Of a stretch of DNA of 64,000 nucleotides, positions 49,229-58,888 are shown piece by piece. The notes beneath the pieces were generated by a model. It did not search any database. It was not told where the DNA came from and worked only from the letters and a program-made list of their open reading frames with translations. Both the position numbers and the translations under genes were made by a program. Source of the stretch: Streptomyces sp. NBC_00237 (GTDB taxonomy: Bacteria > Actinomycetota > Actinomycetes > Streptomycetales > Streptomycetaceae); NCBI RefSeq assembly GCF_026342435.1, contig NZ_JAPEMT010000001.1, positions 1,792,501 to 1,856,500 of the forward strand, read 5' to 3'. The stretch's first letter is position 1. Every line of letters starts with the position of its first letter.

Positions 49229-50149
49229 CTACAGCTCCGCCAGCAGCTCCGCCTTCTTCGCCCGGAACTCCTCGTCCGTCACCAGCCCCGCCTGATGCAG
49301 CTCACCCAGGTGCCTGATGCGTTCCGCGATGTCCGCCGGGTCCCTGCGCCCCGCACCCACCGCGTCCACCGGCACCCGGTCCAGCGCGGTCGCCACCACC
49401 GTGCTCCGTACGGCAGCCAGCACCGCCGCCGCGAACGGCAGCGACTCGTGCACCGGCCCGTACCCGAGCCCGAACACCACCGCCGCCGGGTCCTGGTCCG
49501 CCGGTCCCGCGACCCCGTCGGTCCCGCCGTCGGCCGTCCCGTCGCGCCGCAGCAGCCGCAGATGCCCGTCGAAGAAGTCGGGGGAGCGCCACTCGACGCC
49601 GCCCAGCGAAGCGACGGGAAAGCTCTGGTCGCCCACCTTCCACTTCGCCGACGAGGCCCCCGTCCAGAACCACCGGAACGTCACCTGCGTCCCGTCGAAC
49701 CCGGCCTTGCCGTCGTACGCCTTGAACTGGAGCGGCCCCTCGGGCGGCGCCACCAGGAACCGGTCGGCGGGTTCGCCCGGGGCCGAGCCCGCGTCGGCCC
49801 CCGCCGCCCGCACCCGCTCCCGCAGCTCGTCCGCGTAGTACTCCGCGAGCACTTCCCGCTCCGCGGGCAGCACCAGCCGGTACGGGTCGCAGCCCTCCTT
49901 GAGCTGCCCCGCGGCGGCGTCCATCAGCGGATCGGCGCCCCGTCTGGGCACCGCGTGCAGCACCACCGTGCCGCGCTTGCCCGGGGTCAGCGTCACGTCC
50001 GCCAACGCCTCGTGCGGGATGCGCCGCTCACCGAGCGCGGAGAGCAGCTTCGGCGTACGTATCCCCCGTTCGAAGCGGATGAGCACGGAGTCGCTGTCGA
50101 ACTCCCAGGTGGCATGAATTCCGGCCAGCACATCACCCATGCGGCTCAT
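49229..50149 (-). CDS. DUF4429 protein with C-terminal SHOCT motif
   Basis: A 306-residue protein; the ATG at 50140 (MGDVLAGIHATWEFD) is an equally likely start. Two similar beta-rich DUF4429 halves can be seen: FDSDSVLIRFERG near the N-terminus and FKAYDGKAGFDGTQVTFRWF near residue 155. The last 35 residues (LGELHQAGLVTDEEFRAKKAELLAEL) form the short SHOCT oligomerisation motif. No function is established for the combination. Confidence 0.86.
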   Translation of the reverse strand: MSRMGDVLAGIHATWEFDSDSVLIRFERGIRTPKLLSALGERRIPHEALADVTLTPGKRGTVVLHAVPRRGADPLMDAAAGQLKEGCDPYRLVLPAEREVLAEYYADELRERVRAAGADAGSAPGEPADRFLVAPPEGPLQFKAYDGKAGFDGTQVTFRWFWTGASSAKWKVGDQSFPVASLGGVEWRSPDFFDGHLRLLRRDGTADGGTDGVAGPADQDPAAVVFGLGYGPVHESLPFAAAVLAAVRSTVVATALDRVPVDAVGAGRRDPADIAERIRHLGELHQAGLVTDEEFRAKKAELLAEL

Positions 50150-50224
50150 CGTATGCGGCGTCCGCCCACTCGTCGCCCCTCGGCGGCCCGCCTGATTTCC
50201 GGCCCTCTACGCGCGTCGGGCACC

Positions 50225-51466
50225 TCAGACCTCCTCACCGGGCGCGGCGGACCCCTGGGGGGACCCGCTCGCGATCCCGTCCCGGCAGGTCGCGCCGCCG
50301 TCCGCGCAGCTCAGCTCGGAGTACGCCCCGACGCCGATCCGCGCGAAGTTGCCGATGCTGTCCGTCCCCGGAACGAAGTACCCCGTGTGCCCGACGGCCT
50401 TCTCCGCCGACAGCACCCGCGCGCCGAACTCCGGCGACACCGGGTCACTGCCGTGCCCGAGCCCGCCGACCTCCAGATGGGGGACGTTCCCGATCCAGTC
50501 GTCCGCGTCGCGCATCGCCCACACCCGGGCCTTCGCCCCCAGGTCGTCGGCGGTGTCGGCGCGCATGCCGGGGCTGCCGGAGACCGCTATGTCGGTGACC
50601 CGCTCCGGCAGCTTCCGGGCGGCGAGCCCGCACACCACCGACCCGTAGCTGTGGCAGAACAGCGCCACCGGCGCACTGCCCGGCAGCACCCCGGTCAGCG
50701 CGACCAGCCGCCGTGCGCCCGCCTGGGCGGGGCCGCCGACCATGGCGTCCATGCCGAGCCCGGCCGGGGCCGTGTAGTCGGCCCAGGCGATCACCGCGAC
50801 CTTCGTGCCCGGATCGGCCTTGCGCTCCTCGTCGTACAGGGAGGTGGCCATGCCGACGGGCGAGGAGTAGCGCAGGAAGGTCCGTTCGAAGTTCACCACG
50901 TTGGTGTCGACGCCGGGCACGACCACCGAGATCCGCTCGGCCCGCTCCAGGTCGCCGAAGACCTCCGCGACCCGCCCGCCGCCGTCCGGGTCGAACGCCA
51001 GGACCTGCCGCTTGTCGCGCAGCAGTGCCGCGAACCGGTGCATGCGCCGGTCGGCGTCGGCCTTCCCGGCACGGGAGACCCGTTCGTCGTGCATGCGTCT
51101 GGCCTCGGTGTCCCGGGCGGTGGCGAGCGCGGTCCGGTTGGCGGACAGCCGCAGCGGGAGCGGGGCGCCGTTGAGGTTGCCGACGACCAGCGGGTACTTC
51201 TTGGCCAGGGCGTTCTGCCGCTCGGGCGTCAGCCCCGCGAAGAACCGGGCGACCTCCTGGGGCCGTCCCGTCGCGTCGGGCAGCTCGCGGCCGTCGAAGC
51301 GGCTGTGCTGCCAGGTGGTGAATGCCTCCTTGAGCGACACGTTGCCGTCGTCGCGCTGGTGGTGAATGGCGGTCCAGCCGGTGATCGCGAGCATCACGAA
51401 CACGACGGCGAGCGCGAGCAGAGCCCGCCACGCGGTCAGGGTGGGGGAGGAGTCGAAGGAAGTCAC
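50225..51466 (-). CDS. DUF1023 alpha/beta hydrolase, paralogue 2 (membrane-anchored)
   Basis: The GTG at 51466 gives 413 residues. An uncleaved-type membrane helix is at about 12-32 (ALLALAVVFVMLAITGW). It then follows the same plan as the protein at 45417: KKYPLVVGNLNGAPLPLRLS, AFDPDGGGRVAEVFGDL, the nucleophile FCHSYGSVVCG and GHTGYFVPGTDS. It has an extra C-terminal Cys pair (LSCADGGATC). Substrate unknown. Confidence 0.87.
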   Translation of the reverse strand: MTSFDSSPTLTAWRALLALAVVFVMLAITGWTAIHHQRDDGNVSLKEAFTTWQHSRFDGRELPDATGRPQEVARFFAGLTPERQNALAKKYPLVVGNLNGAPLPLRLSANRTALATARDTEARRMHDERVSRAGKADADRRMHRFAALLRDKRQVLAFDPDGGGRVAEVFGDLERAERISVVVPGVDTNVVNFERTFLRYSSPVGMATSLYDEERKADPGTKVAVIAWADYTAPAGLGMDAMVGGPAQAGARRLVALTGVLPGSAPVALFCHSYGSVVCGLAARKLPERVTDIAVSGSPGMRADTADDLGAKARVWAMRDADDWIGNVPHLEVGGLGHGSDPVSPEFGARVLSAEKAVGHTGYFVPGTDSIGNFARIGVGAYSELSCADGGATCRDGIASGSPQGSAAPGEEV

Positions 51467-51576
51467 TGCGGGACACCCTAGGAGAATCGCCGGGGTCCGT
51501 GTCCATTCCGTGATGCGGATCACGTTTCGATAAAGGTGCTCAGGTCAGGGTGTGTATCAGGCGCTCGCATCGGGGC

Positions 51577-51745
51577 GTGCGCGGGCGCTCACGCCGGGTG
51601 TGCGCGGGGGCTCGCGGGAGCTGGTGACGCGTGCGTACGGGCGCTCGCATCAGGGTGCGTACGGGCGCTCACGCCACGGTGTGCGCGGGCCCTCACGCCA
51701 CGGTGTGCGCGGGCCCTCACGTCAGGGTGCGTACGGCGGGAGCCC
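51577..51745. repeat. 24-bp tandem repeat array at the end of the TetR gene
   Basis: Four clear 24-bp units start at 51631, 51655, 51679 and 51703 (pattern GTGcGtacGGGCgCTCACGcCAcG), with diverged units on both sides. Units at 51679 and 51703 are nearly identical. The TetR stop codon (51717-51719) lies inside the last clear unit, so the repeats form the gene's 3' end. As 24 is a multiple of three the frame is kept, and an alternative frame would read as an Arg/Ala/His octapeptide repeat. Confidence 0.85.
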
Positions 51746-52406
51746 CCCTGCCGGGGCCGGGGCGCCAGTCCCCGCCCAGCGCGGGCCCCAGATGGTCCAG
51801 GCAGCGCGCCGTCATCTCCCGGATCGCGTCCAGACTGGCGTCCTCCCGCTGCCCCCACATCCGCCCCGTCAGCCGCATCACCCCGCTGAACGCGGCCACC
51901 GTGATCCGGGGTCTGAGGTCCTCGTCCACGTCGACGCCCTCCCGCTCGGCGATGACGCGTGCGATCGCGTCCTCCAGCTCCGTGGAGCGCCGCAGATGGA
52001 CCGCGAGGAGAGCCGGGGTCGACTCGATCATCTGGTACGTACGCATGTGCAGCTCGATCGGGACGACGGCCTCGATCGCCTCGCCGACCGACTCCCACGC
52101 CCGGGTCACGGCGTTGCGGAGGGCGGTGAGCGGGTTCTCGTCGGCGGGCCGCTCGCGGATCGCGTCCAAAAAGCGGGCCTCCACCATCGAGACCACGGTG
52201 AAGGCGACCTCTTCCTTGGAGGCGAAGTAGCGGAAGAAGGTGCGCTGCGAGACCTCGACGGCGTCCGCGATCTCGTCGACGGTCGTGTGCTCGTACCCCT
52301 GCGCGGTGAACAGCTCCAGCGCGACGCGCAGCAACGCGTCCCGGGTGCGGCGCTTCTTGCGCTCACGCAGTCCGGTCGATGGCGCCGATTCGAGCTGCTC
52401 CGTCAT
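51717..52406 (-). CDS. TetR-family regulator of the divergent exporter
   Basis: A 229-residue regulator with a classical TetR helix-turn-helix (TVDEIADAVEVSQRTFFRYF, about 42-61) and a C-terminal domain of the MftR/AcrR type. It is divergent from the 14-TM exporter gene at 52526, the usual arrangement for a drug-sensing repressor. The final residues (PAVRTLT) are encoded by the first unit of a 24-bp repeat array, so the C-terminus may vary between strains. Confidence 0.9.
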   Translation of the reverse strand: MTEQLESAPSTGLRERKKRRTRDALLRVALELFTAQGYEHTTVDEIADAVEVSQRTFFRYFASKEEVAFTVVSMVEARFLDAIRERPADENPLTALRNAVTRAWESVGEAIEAVVPIELHMRTYQMIESTPALLAVHLRRSTELEDAIARVIAEREGVDVDEDLRPRITVAAFSGVMRLTGRMWGQREDASLDAIREMTARCLDHLGPALGGDWRPGPGRGAPAVRTLT

Positions 52407-52462
52407 GCGTCCCTGCGTCCCGATTCGGAAGATTTCGCCTGCTCAGCTTACCTGTGAGCTAC

Positions 52463-52519
52463 GTGACAGTTACCGGCTTGTGAATTGATTCGTCAACTGT
52501 CAGTGGCTGTCACTAATCT
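52463..52519. promoter_or_regulatory. Operator region between TetR and exporter genes
   Basis: An inverted pair TGACAGTT (52464-52471) and AACTGTCA (52495-52502) is followed by a further CTGTCA at 52507-52512. TAATCT at 52514-52519 is a good -10 for the exporter. Repeated TGACAG/CTGTCA words overlapping the promoter fit repression by the divergent TetR protein. Confidence 0.65.
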
Positions 52520-52525
52520 GGAAGC

Positions 52526-54136
52526 ATGACTGCACAGACCACGCTCGACAAGGTGCCGCCGGGCCCCGACCCCGTACCGCAACAGACCAAGGGACTTCGC
52601 GGCCACCCGTGGCTGACGCTCTTCGCGGTGGCGATCGGCGTGATGATGGTCGCCCTCGACGGCACCATCGTCGCCATCGCCAACCCCGCCATCCAGAAGG
52701 ACCTCGGCGCCTCGCTCGCCGACGTCCAGTGGATCACCAACGGCTATCTGCTCGCCCTCGCGGTCGCCCTGATCACCGCGGGCAAGCTCGGTGACCGCTT
52801 CGGCCACCGCCAGACCTTCCTGATAGGCATCGCGGGCTTCGCCGCCTCCTCCGCCGCGATCGGTTTCTCGAAGGAGATCGGCCTGGTCATCGCCTTCCGT
52901 GTGCTCCAGGGCCTGTTCGGTGCGCTGCTCATGCCGGCCGCGCTCGGCCTGCTGCGCGCCACCTTCCCCGCCGAGAAGCTGAACATGGCGATCGGCATCT
53001 GGGGCATGGTCATCGGCGCCTCCACCGCGGGCGGCCCGATCGTCGGCGGTCTGCTCGTCGAGCACGTCTCCTGGCAGTCCGTCTTCTTCATCAACGTGCC
53101 CGTCGGCATCATCGCCCTGGCCTTCGGCCTGGTCGTCCTGCGCGACCACCGCGCCGCGAACGCGCCGCGCTCCTTCGACGTCCCCGGCATCCTGCTGCTC
53201 TCGGGCGCGATGGGCGCACTCGTCTACGGCCTCATCAAGGCCGGTGAGTCCTGGGGCTGGGGCGGCACCAACACCTGGCTGTGCGTGGGCGGTTCGGTCG
53301 CCCTGTTCGTGATCTTCGCGATCTGGGAGACCAAGGCGAAGGAACCGCTGATCCCGCTGGCCATGTTCCGCTCCGTACCGCTGTCGGCGGGTGTGGTGCT
53401 CATGGTGCTGATGGCGTTCGCCTTCATGGGCGGCCTCTTCTTCGTGACCTTCTACCTCCAGGGCGTGCACGGTCTGAGCCCGGTCGACAGCGGACTGCAC
53501 CTGCTGCCGCTGACCGGCATGATGATCGTCGCCTCGCCGGTCGCGGGCCTGCTCATCACCAAGTTCGGGCCGCGCGTGCCGCTGGTCGGCGGCATGGTCT
53601 GCACCGCCACCGCGATGTTCGGCATGTCCCAACTGGACATCGGTACGGGCACCTTGACCATGTCCCTGTGGTTCGGCCTGCTGGGCCTGGGCCTGGCCCC
53701 CGTCATGGTCGGCGCCACCGAGGTCATCGTCGGCAACGCCCCGCTGGAGCTGTCCGGCGTCGCCGGTGGCCTCCAGCAGGCGGGCATGCAGGTCGGCGGC
53801 GCCCTGGGCACGGCCGTGCTCGGCGCGGTGATGTCCTCGCGCGTCAACGCCGAGTTCGCGGGCAACTGGAAGGAAGCAGGTCTGCCGGGACCGCCTCCGC
53901 CGGGCCTGGAGCAGGCCGCCGAGTTCGGCATGGTGCCCGCCGAGGCGGCGAAGGCTCCCGGCATGACGCCGGAGGGATTCAAGGTCGTCTCGTCCGTCAT
54001 CCATGACACGTTCGTGTCAGGCATGGGCTTCGCCTTCACCATCGCGGGCGGCGTCGCCGTCGTCGCGGCGCTCGTGGCCTTCCTCACCAAACGCGGTGCG
54101 AACGCGGACGCGGCAGGCGGCGGCGTCCACATCTGA
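52526..54136 (+). CDS. MFS drug exporter, DHA2 (EmrB/QacA) family, 14 membrane helices
   Basis: A 536-residue transporter. After a cytosolic start, helix 1 carries GVMMVALDGTIVAIANPAIQ, the DHA2 opening motif. LITAGKLGDRFGHRQTF is the conserved loop 2-3 motif, and GMVIGASTAGGPIVGGLL is antiporter motif C. The total of 14 helices and the size match proton-drug antiporters that expel antibiotics or dyes. Expression should be released when the TetR protein binds a compound. There is no biosynthetic cluster next to it. Confidence 0.93.
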   Translation: MTAQTTLDKVPPGPDPVPQQTKGLRGHPWLTLFAVAIGVMMVALDGTIVAIANPAIQKDLGASLADVQWITNGYLLALAVALITAGKLGDRFGHRQTFLIGIAGFAASSAAIGFSKEIGLVIAFRVLQGLFGALLMPAALGLLRATFPAEKLNMAIGIWGMVIGASTAGGPIVGGLLVEHVSWQSVFFINVPVGIIALAFGLVVLRDHRAANAPRSFDVPGILLLSGAMGALVYGLIKAGESWGWGGTNTWLCVGGSVALFVIFAIWETKAKEPLIPLAMFRSVPLSAGVVLMVLMAFAFMGGLFFVTFYLQGVHGLSPVDSGLHLLPLTGMMIVASPVAGLLITKFGPRVPLVGGMVCTATAMFGMSQLDIGTGTLTMSLWFGLLGLGLAPVMVGATEVIVGNAPLELSGVAGGLQQAGMQVGGALGTAVLGAVMSSRVNAEFAGNWKEAGLPGPPPPGLEQAAEFGMVPAEAAKAPGMTPEGFKVVSSVIHDTFVSGMGFAFTIAGGVAVVAALVAFLTKRGANADAAGGGVHI

Positions 54137-54300
54137 CGCCTCGGCGTGACGTTCCCCAGCTGGCCGGAAGCGTCAATTCCGCGCCCCTCCAGCCCCGCCG
54201 GACCGGTTCCGGCGGGGCTGTCGCCTATCCGGGTGATCCGCCCCGACCCCTCTTCCGTGCCCCAATTTCCGCAGGTCACAGTGCTGTCACGTGATCCGCA

Positions 54301-54323
54301 CGGACGACACCGGACGACACCGG
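54301..54323 (+). repeat. 10-bp tandem repeat upstream of second I36 gene
   Basis: CGGACGACAC occurs twice in direct succession (54301-54310 and 54311-54320) with a third partial CGG. It lies 20 bases before the I36 start and 160 bases after the exporter stop. Confidence 0.7.
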
Positions 54324-54340
54324 TCAACATTGGGGGACCC

Positions 54341-54721
54341 ATGAAACTGCTCCGCACCACCGCACTGGCCGCCGCCCTCACCGCGACGGCCCTCCTGCCG
54401 CAGACCGCGGACGCCACGGTCCGGCCCGGCACGGCCCGGCTCGGCACCTGCGCCGCCGGTGAGCTCTGCCTCTGGCAGAAGCCCGACTTCCAGGGCAAGC
54501 GGTACGCCTACGAGCTGTCCGGCACCGACATCGAGAGCTGCGTCCCCATGCCGCCGGGCACCGACGCGCAGGCCCTCGCCAACCGCACCGGCCGTCCCGT
54601 CACCACCTACCAGTCGGCCCAGTGTGCCGAGACGGGCGAGTTCGACACGTACCCGGGGAAGGGCAGCTGGGTGCCCCAGTCCCCGTACCGCGTACGGGCG
54701 TTCAAGATCTGGGAGAGCTGA
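54341..54721 (+). CDS. Secreted peptidase-inhibitor family I36 protein
   Basis: The ATG at 54341 gives 126 residues with a signal peptide (LAAALTATALLPQTADA). The mature part has CAAGELCLWQKPDFQGKRYA, the opening of many I36/SMPI-like proteins, and four Cys (two in the first strand, CVP, QCA). It presumably inhibits extracellular metalloproteases or has a crystallin-like structural role. Its last 20 bases overlap the convergent potassium channel gene. Confidence 0.88.
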   Translation: MKLLRTTALAAALTATALLPQTADATVRPGTARLGTCAAGELCLWQKPDFQGKRYAYELSGTDIESCVPMPPGTDAQALANRTGRPVTTYQSAQCAETGEFDTYPGKGSWVPQSPYRVRAFKIWES

Positions 54722-55526
54722 CGCCGGGCTGGGCGGGGACCTCGCGGACAGCCGGGGCGACAGCCTGAGGCACGGACGCGGGGGCGGCCCCGGGGGCGGT
54801 CTCCGGGGCGCTCAGCCGCCCGACTTCCGCCCGCAGCTCCTTGATCTCCATCGTCAGCGCTTCGAGGAGCGCCGTCTGGCGGCGCTCCTCCGCGTCGTCC
54901 CGCTCGAAGCGGGCGATGAACCAGGCGGCGATGTTCGCCGTCACCACACCGAGCAGCGCGATCCCGGACAGCATCAGGCCCACCGCCAGGACCCGCCCGA
55001 GTCCCGTGGTGGGGGAGTGGTCCCCGTATCCCACCGTGGTCATCGTGGTGAACGACCACCACACGGCGTCACCCAGCGTCTTGATGTTCCCGCCGGGCGC
55101 GTCCCGCTCCACCTCCAGGACGGCCAGCGAGCCGAACATCAGAAGGCCCACCACCGACCCGCCCACGTACGCGGTCAGGTTGATCTGCTGTGCCATCCGC
55201 GCCCGCCGCCCCACCAGCAGCAGCGTCGACACCAGCCTGAGCAGCCGCAGCGGCCTGGCCAGCGGAAGCAGCACCGCGAGCAGGTCCAGCGGATGACTCC
55301 GGACGAACAGCCACTTCGCCGGAGCCAGCACCAGCCGCACCAGGTAGTCCAGCGCGAACGCGCCCCACACCGCCCACTCCGCCCAGACGCACGCCCGGTG
55401 CACCCCGCGCGGGGCGTTGGGGGCCACGATCGGGACGGCGTACGCGACGGCGAACGCGAGGGCCAGGGCCAGCAGGGGAGTCTGGGTGCGCCGCTCCCAC
55501 CGGACCTGGGCGGTCTGTTGCTTCAT
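54702..55526 (-). CDS. Voltage-gated-like potassium channel
   Basis: A 274-residue membrane protein with the selectivity filter TTVGYGD in FTTMTTVGYGDHSPTTGLGR between the last two helices. Four helices precede the pore. The fourth contains PLRLLRLVSTLLLVGRRARM with regularly spaced Arg, as in a reduced voltage sensor. The C-terminus forms a coiled coil (ALLEALTMEIKELRAEVGRL) and a Pro/Ala tail. It conducts K+ and sets membrane potential. It overlaps the convergent I36 gene at the 3' end. Confidence 0.92.
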   Translation of the reverse strand: MKQQTAQVRWERRTQTPLLALALAFAVAYAVPIVAPNAPRGVHRACVWAEWAVWGAFALDYLVRLVLAPAKWLFVRSHPLDLLAVLLPLARPLRLLRLVSTLLLVGRRARMAQQINLTAYVGGSVVGLLMFGSLAVLEVERDAPGGNIKTLGDAVWWSFTTMTTVGYGDHSPTTGLGRVLAVGLMLSGIALLGVVTANIAAWFIARFERDDAEERRQTALLEALTMEIKELRAEVGRLSAPETAPGAAPASVPQAVAPAVREVPAQPGVSSPRS

Positions 55527-55566
55527 GCCCGGAATCGTAACGACCTCGGGGGCTCGTCAGACGCGT

Positions 55567-55602
55567 GAAGGCGGTGGGAACCCTCGGGTTCCCACCGCCT
55601 TC
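55567..55602 (-). terminator. Terminator of aceE
   Basis: GAAGGCGGTGGGAACC-ctcg-GGTTCCCACCGCCTTC is a perfect 16-bp stem located 15 bases after the aceE stop on the minus strand. Confidence 0.9.
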
Positions 55603-55616
55603 GACGAGCCGGGGTG

Positions 55617-58358
55617 CTAGGCGTCGCCGCCCGCGGCACCCGGGTCGGCCGCCGTCACGTCGAGCAGCCGGTAGCGGTCCACCGCCTGCTTCAGCGCGCT
55701 GCGGTCGATCTTGCCCGCCTTGGCCAGTTCGGAGAGCGTCGCCAGCACGATCGACTGCGCGTCGATGTGGAAGAAGCGACGGGCCGCACCGCGGGTGTCC
55801 GCGAAGCCGAAGCCGTCCGCCCCGAGCGAGGTGTACGCACCCGGCACCCAGCGCGAGATCTGGTCCGGAACCGAACGCATCCAGTCGGAGACCGCCACGA
55901 ACGGGCCCTCGGCGCTGTCGAGCTTCCGCGTCACGTACGGCACGCGGATCTCTTCCTCGGGGTGCAGGAGGTTGTGCTCCTCGCACTCCACGGCCTCGCG
56001 CCGCAGCTCGTTCCAGGACGTCGCGGACCAGACGTCGGCCTTGACGTTCCACTCGTCGGCGAGGATCTCCTGCGCCTCGACCGCCCACGGCACCGCGACG
56101 CCGGACGCCATGATCTGCGCCGGAATGGAGCCGTGCTCACCGGTCTTGTAGCGGTAGATGCCCTTGAGGATGCCGTCCGCGTCCACGTTCTCCGGCTCGG
56201 CCGGGTGCTGGATCGGCTCGTTGTAGACCGTCAGGTAGTAGAAGACGTCCTCGTTCTCCTCGGGGGTCCCGCCGTACATCCTCCGCAGACCGTCCTGCAC
56301 GATGTGCGCGATCTCGTACCCGAAGGCCGGGTCGTACGACACGCAGCCCGGGTTCGTCGACGCGAGCAGCTGCGAGTGGCCGTCCGCGTGCTGGAGGCCC
56401 TCACCGGTCAGCGTCGTACGACCGGCGGTCGCACCCAGGACGAAGCCGCGCGACAGCTGGTCGGCCATCTGCCAGAACTGGTCACCGGTGCGCTGGAAAC
56501 CGAACATCGAGTAGAAGACGTACACCGGGATCAGCGGCTCGCCGTGCGTCGCGTACGCCGAACCCGCGGCGATCAGCGAGGCCGTGCAGCCCGCCTCGGA
56601 GATGCCGTCGTGCAGCATCTGACCGGTCGGCGACTCCTTGTACGCGAGCAGCAGATCGCGGTCCACCGCCTCGTACTGCTGGCCGAGCGGGTTGTAGATC
56701 TTCGCGCTCGGGAAGAACGCGTCCATGCCGAAGGTGCGGTACTCGTCGGGCGCGATCAGCACGAACCGCTTGCCGATCTCCTTGTCCCGCATGAGGTCCT
56801 TCAGCACCCGCACGAACGCCATCGTCGTGGCGATCGACTGCTGGCCGGAGCCCTTCTTCGCAGCCGCGTACGTCTTCTCCTCGGGCAGCACGAGGGGCTT
56901 CGCCCGCACCACGCGCGAGGGCACGTAGCCGCCGAGGCTCTGGCGGCGGTCGTGCATGTACTGGATCTCTTCGGAGTCCCGGCCCGGGTGGTAGTACGGC
57001 GGCGCGCCGTCCTCCAGGTCCTTGTCCGCGATCGGGATGTGCAGCCGGTCGCGGAAGCGCTTGAGGTCCTCGGCGGTCAGCTTCTTCATCTGGTGCGTGG
57101 CGTTGCGGCCCTCGAAGTTCGGTCCGAGCGTCCAGCCCTTGACCGTCTGCGCGAGGATCACGGTCGGCTGGCCCTTGTGCGCCTTGGCCGCCGCGTACGC
57201 CGCGTACACCTTCTTGTGGTCGTGGCCGCCGCGTCCCAGGTGCAGGATCTGCTCGTCGGACATGTCCTTGACCATGTCGCGCAGCCGCTGGTCGTCGCCG
57301 AAGAAGTGCTCGCGGATGTACGCGCCCGTCTCGGTGGCGTACGTCTGGAACTGGCCGTCCGGGGTCGTGTTGAGCTTGTTGACCAGGATGCCGGTGCGGT
57401 CCTGCGCGAGCAGCGGGTCCCAGGAACGGTCCCAGACCAGCTTGATGACGTTCCAGCCCGCGCCCCGGAACTGCGACTCCAGCTCCTGGATGACCTTGCC
57501 GTTGCCTCGGACGGGTCCGTCGAGGCGCTGGAGGTTGCAGTTCACGACGAAGGTCAGGTTGTCCAGGCCCTCGCGGGCGGCGATGGAGAGCTGGCCCAGC
57601 GACTCGGGCTCGTCCATCTCGCCGTCGCCGAGGTAGGCCCAGACGTGCGATGTGGAGGTGTCGGCGATGCCGCGCGCCTCCATGTAGCGGTTCATCCGCG
57701 CCTGGTAGATCGCGCCGAGGGGACCCAGACCCATCGAGACGGTCGGGAACTCCCAGAAGTCCGGCATCAGGCGCGGGTGCGGGTACGAGGAAAGCCCGTT
57801 GGGGAACTTCGACTTCTCCTGGCGGAACGCGTCGAGCTGCGTCTCGGTCAGCCGGTCCAGCAGGAACGCGCGGGCGTAGATGCCGGGGGAGGCGTGCCCC
57901 TGGAAGAAGATCTGGTCGCCGCCGTCGCCCTCGTCCTTGCCCCGGAAGAAGTGGTTGAAGCCCACGTCGTACAGCGAGGCGGAGGACGCGAAGGTGGCGA
58001 TGTGGCCGCCGACGCCGATGCCCGGGCGCTGGGCCCGGGAGACCATCACGGCCGCGTTCCAGCGGGTCGCGTTGAGGACCTTGCGCTCGATCTCCTCGTC
58101 GCCGGGGAAGAACGGCTCGTCCTTGGTCGCGATCGTGTTGACGTAGTCCGTGCTGCGCATCTCGGGCACGGCCACGCGCTTCTCGCGGGCGCGCTCGATC
58201 AGCCGGAGCATCAGGTAGCGGGCACGCTCACGGCCCCGCTCGTCGACGGCCGCATCGAGCGAGTCGAGCCATTCCTGGGTCTCTTCGGGATCGAAATCCG
58301 GGACCTGGCTCGGCAGGCCACCAATGATGATCGGGTTGCGATCGGTTCCGGAAGCCAC
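55617..58358 (-). CDS. aceE: Pyruvate dehydrogenase E1 component, homodimeric type
   Basis: A 913-residue AceE. The thiamine diphosphate motif is [10 protein letters not shown] (244-253) with the second part [14 protein letters not shown] about 30 residues on. Other family landmarks are [16 protein letters not shown] (151-166), [20 protein letters not shown] and [12 protein letters not shown]. It decarboxylates pyruvate and passes the acetyl group to the E2 lipoyl domain. E2 and E3 are not in the window. The pyruvate and lactate made by the fucose operon would enter here. It is a single-gene unit with its own promoter and terminator. Confidence 0.97.
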   Translation of the reverse strand: MASGTDRNPIIIGGLPSQVPDFDPEETQEWLDSLDAAVDERGRERARYLMLRLIERAREKRVAVPEMRSTDYVNTIATKDEPFFPGDEEIERKVLNATRWNAAVMVSRAQRPGIGVGGHIATFASSASLYDVGFNHFFRGKDEGDGGDQIFFQGHASPGIYARAFLLDRLTETQLDAFRQEKSKFPNGLSSYPHPRLMPDFWEFPTVSMGLGPLGAIYQARMNRYMEARGIADTSTSHVWAYLGDGEMDEPESLGQLSIAAREGLDNLTFVVNCNLQRLDGPVRGNGKVIQELESQFRGAGWNVIKLVWDRSWDPLLAQDRTGILVNKLNTTPDGQFQTYATETGAYIREHFFGDDQRLRDMVKDMSDEQILHLGRGGHDHKKVYAAYAAAKAHKGQPTVILAQTVKGWTLGPNFEGRNATHQMKKLTAEDLKRFRDRLHIPIADKDLEDGAPPYYHPGRDSEEIQYMHDRRQSLGGYVPSRVVRAKPLVLPEEKTYAAAKKGSGQQSIATTMAFVRVLKDLMRDKEIGKRFVLIAPDEYRTFGMDAFFPSAKIYNPLGQQYEAVDRDLLLAYKESPTGQMLHDGISEAGCTASLIAAGSAYATHGEPLIPVYVFYSMFGFQRTGDQFWQMADQLSRGFVLGATAGRTTLTGEGLQHADGHSQLLASTNPGCVSYDPAFGYEIAHIVQDGLRRMYGGTPEENEDVFYYLTVYNEPIQHPAEPENVDADGILKGIYRYKTGEHGSIPAQIMASGVAVPWAVEAQEILADEWNVKADVWSATSWNELRREAVECEEHNLLHPEEEIRVPYVTRKLDSAEGPFVAVSDWMRSVPDQISRWVPGAYTSLGADGFGFADTRGAARRFFHIDAQSIVLATLSELAKAGKIDRSALKQAVDRYRLLDVTAADPGAAGGDA

Positions 58359-58504
58359 GCTGTTCCTTCACTGGTAGGGAAAAACCTGGTGCGCAGAACT
58401 TGCGAAGTCTGTGCTGGAAATCTGTGCTTCACGTCTGTGCCGACGGTGCTGTCGACGGGGCTCTCGCGCCGCGTCCATCGTGTACCCAGGGGACGCAAAC
58501 GTCA

Positions 58505-58534
58505 TCTCTACTGGGCGGTAACAGGGGGTGTCCA
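58505..58534 (-). promoter_or_regulatory. Candidate aceE promoter
   Basis: On the minus strand TGGACA (58534-58529), an 18-bp spacer and TAGAGA (58510-58505) make a vegetative-type promoter about 150 bp before the aceE start. Confidence 0.5.
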
Positions 58535-58888
58535 CAGGTACGGACCGACCGCCCGGCCGACGCCCGAATGCGGCATCGGTCAAATCGCAACCTTACGCCC
58601 AACGCGTTCAGGCGTTCCGTAAGCACGTTCGCCCCCGATGGGTGCACCGAAGCCGCAGGATGGGACAAAGCGTTCCTAATGGTGTGGGATGAATCACTGC
58701 ACGGCCTTGTGGGGCCGCCAGGAGTTGCGGCGGAGCCGCCCCATCCGTCACCGTTTCGGCGGTCTGAACGGCCGGGTACTTGCGCGATCGGTCCCGTCCG
58801 TGTGGACTACGGCCAATGCCGCGCACGCGCGCGGCATCGAAAACATCGCTGAAAAAGCACTTCCCGAAAAAAGATCAGGAGGCAATCC
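58535..58888. other. Upstream region of the DUF3052 gene
   Basis: This gap contains no supportable gene. The last 40 bases are A-rich (GAAAAAGCACTTCCCGAAAA) and end in the AGGAGG ribosome site of the DUF3052 gene. I could not assign a clear -35/-10 pair. Confidence 0.4.
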
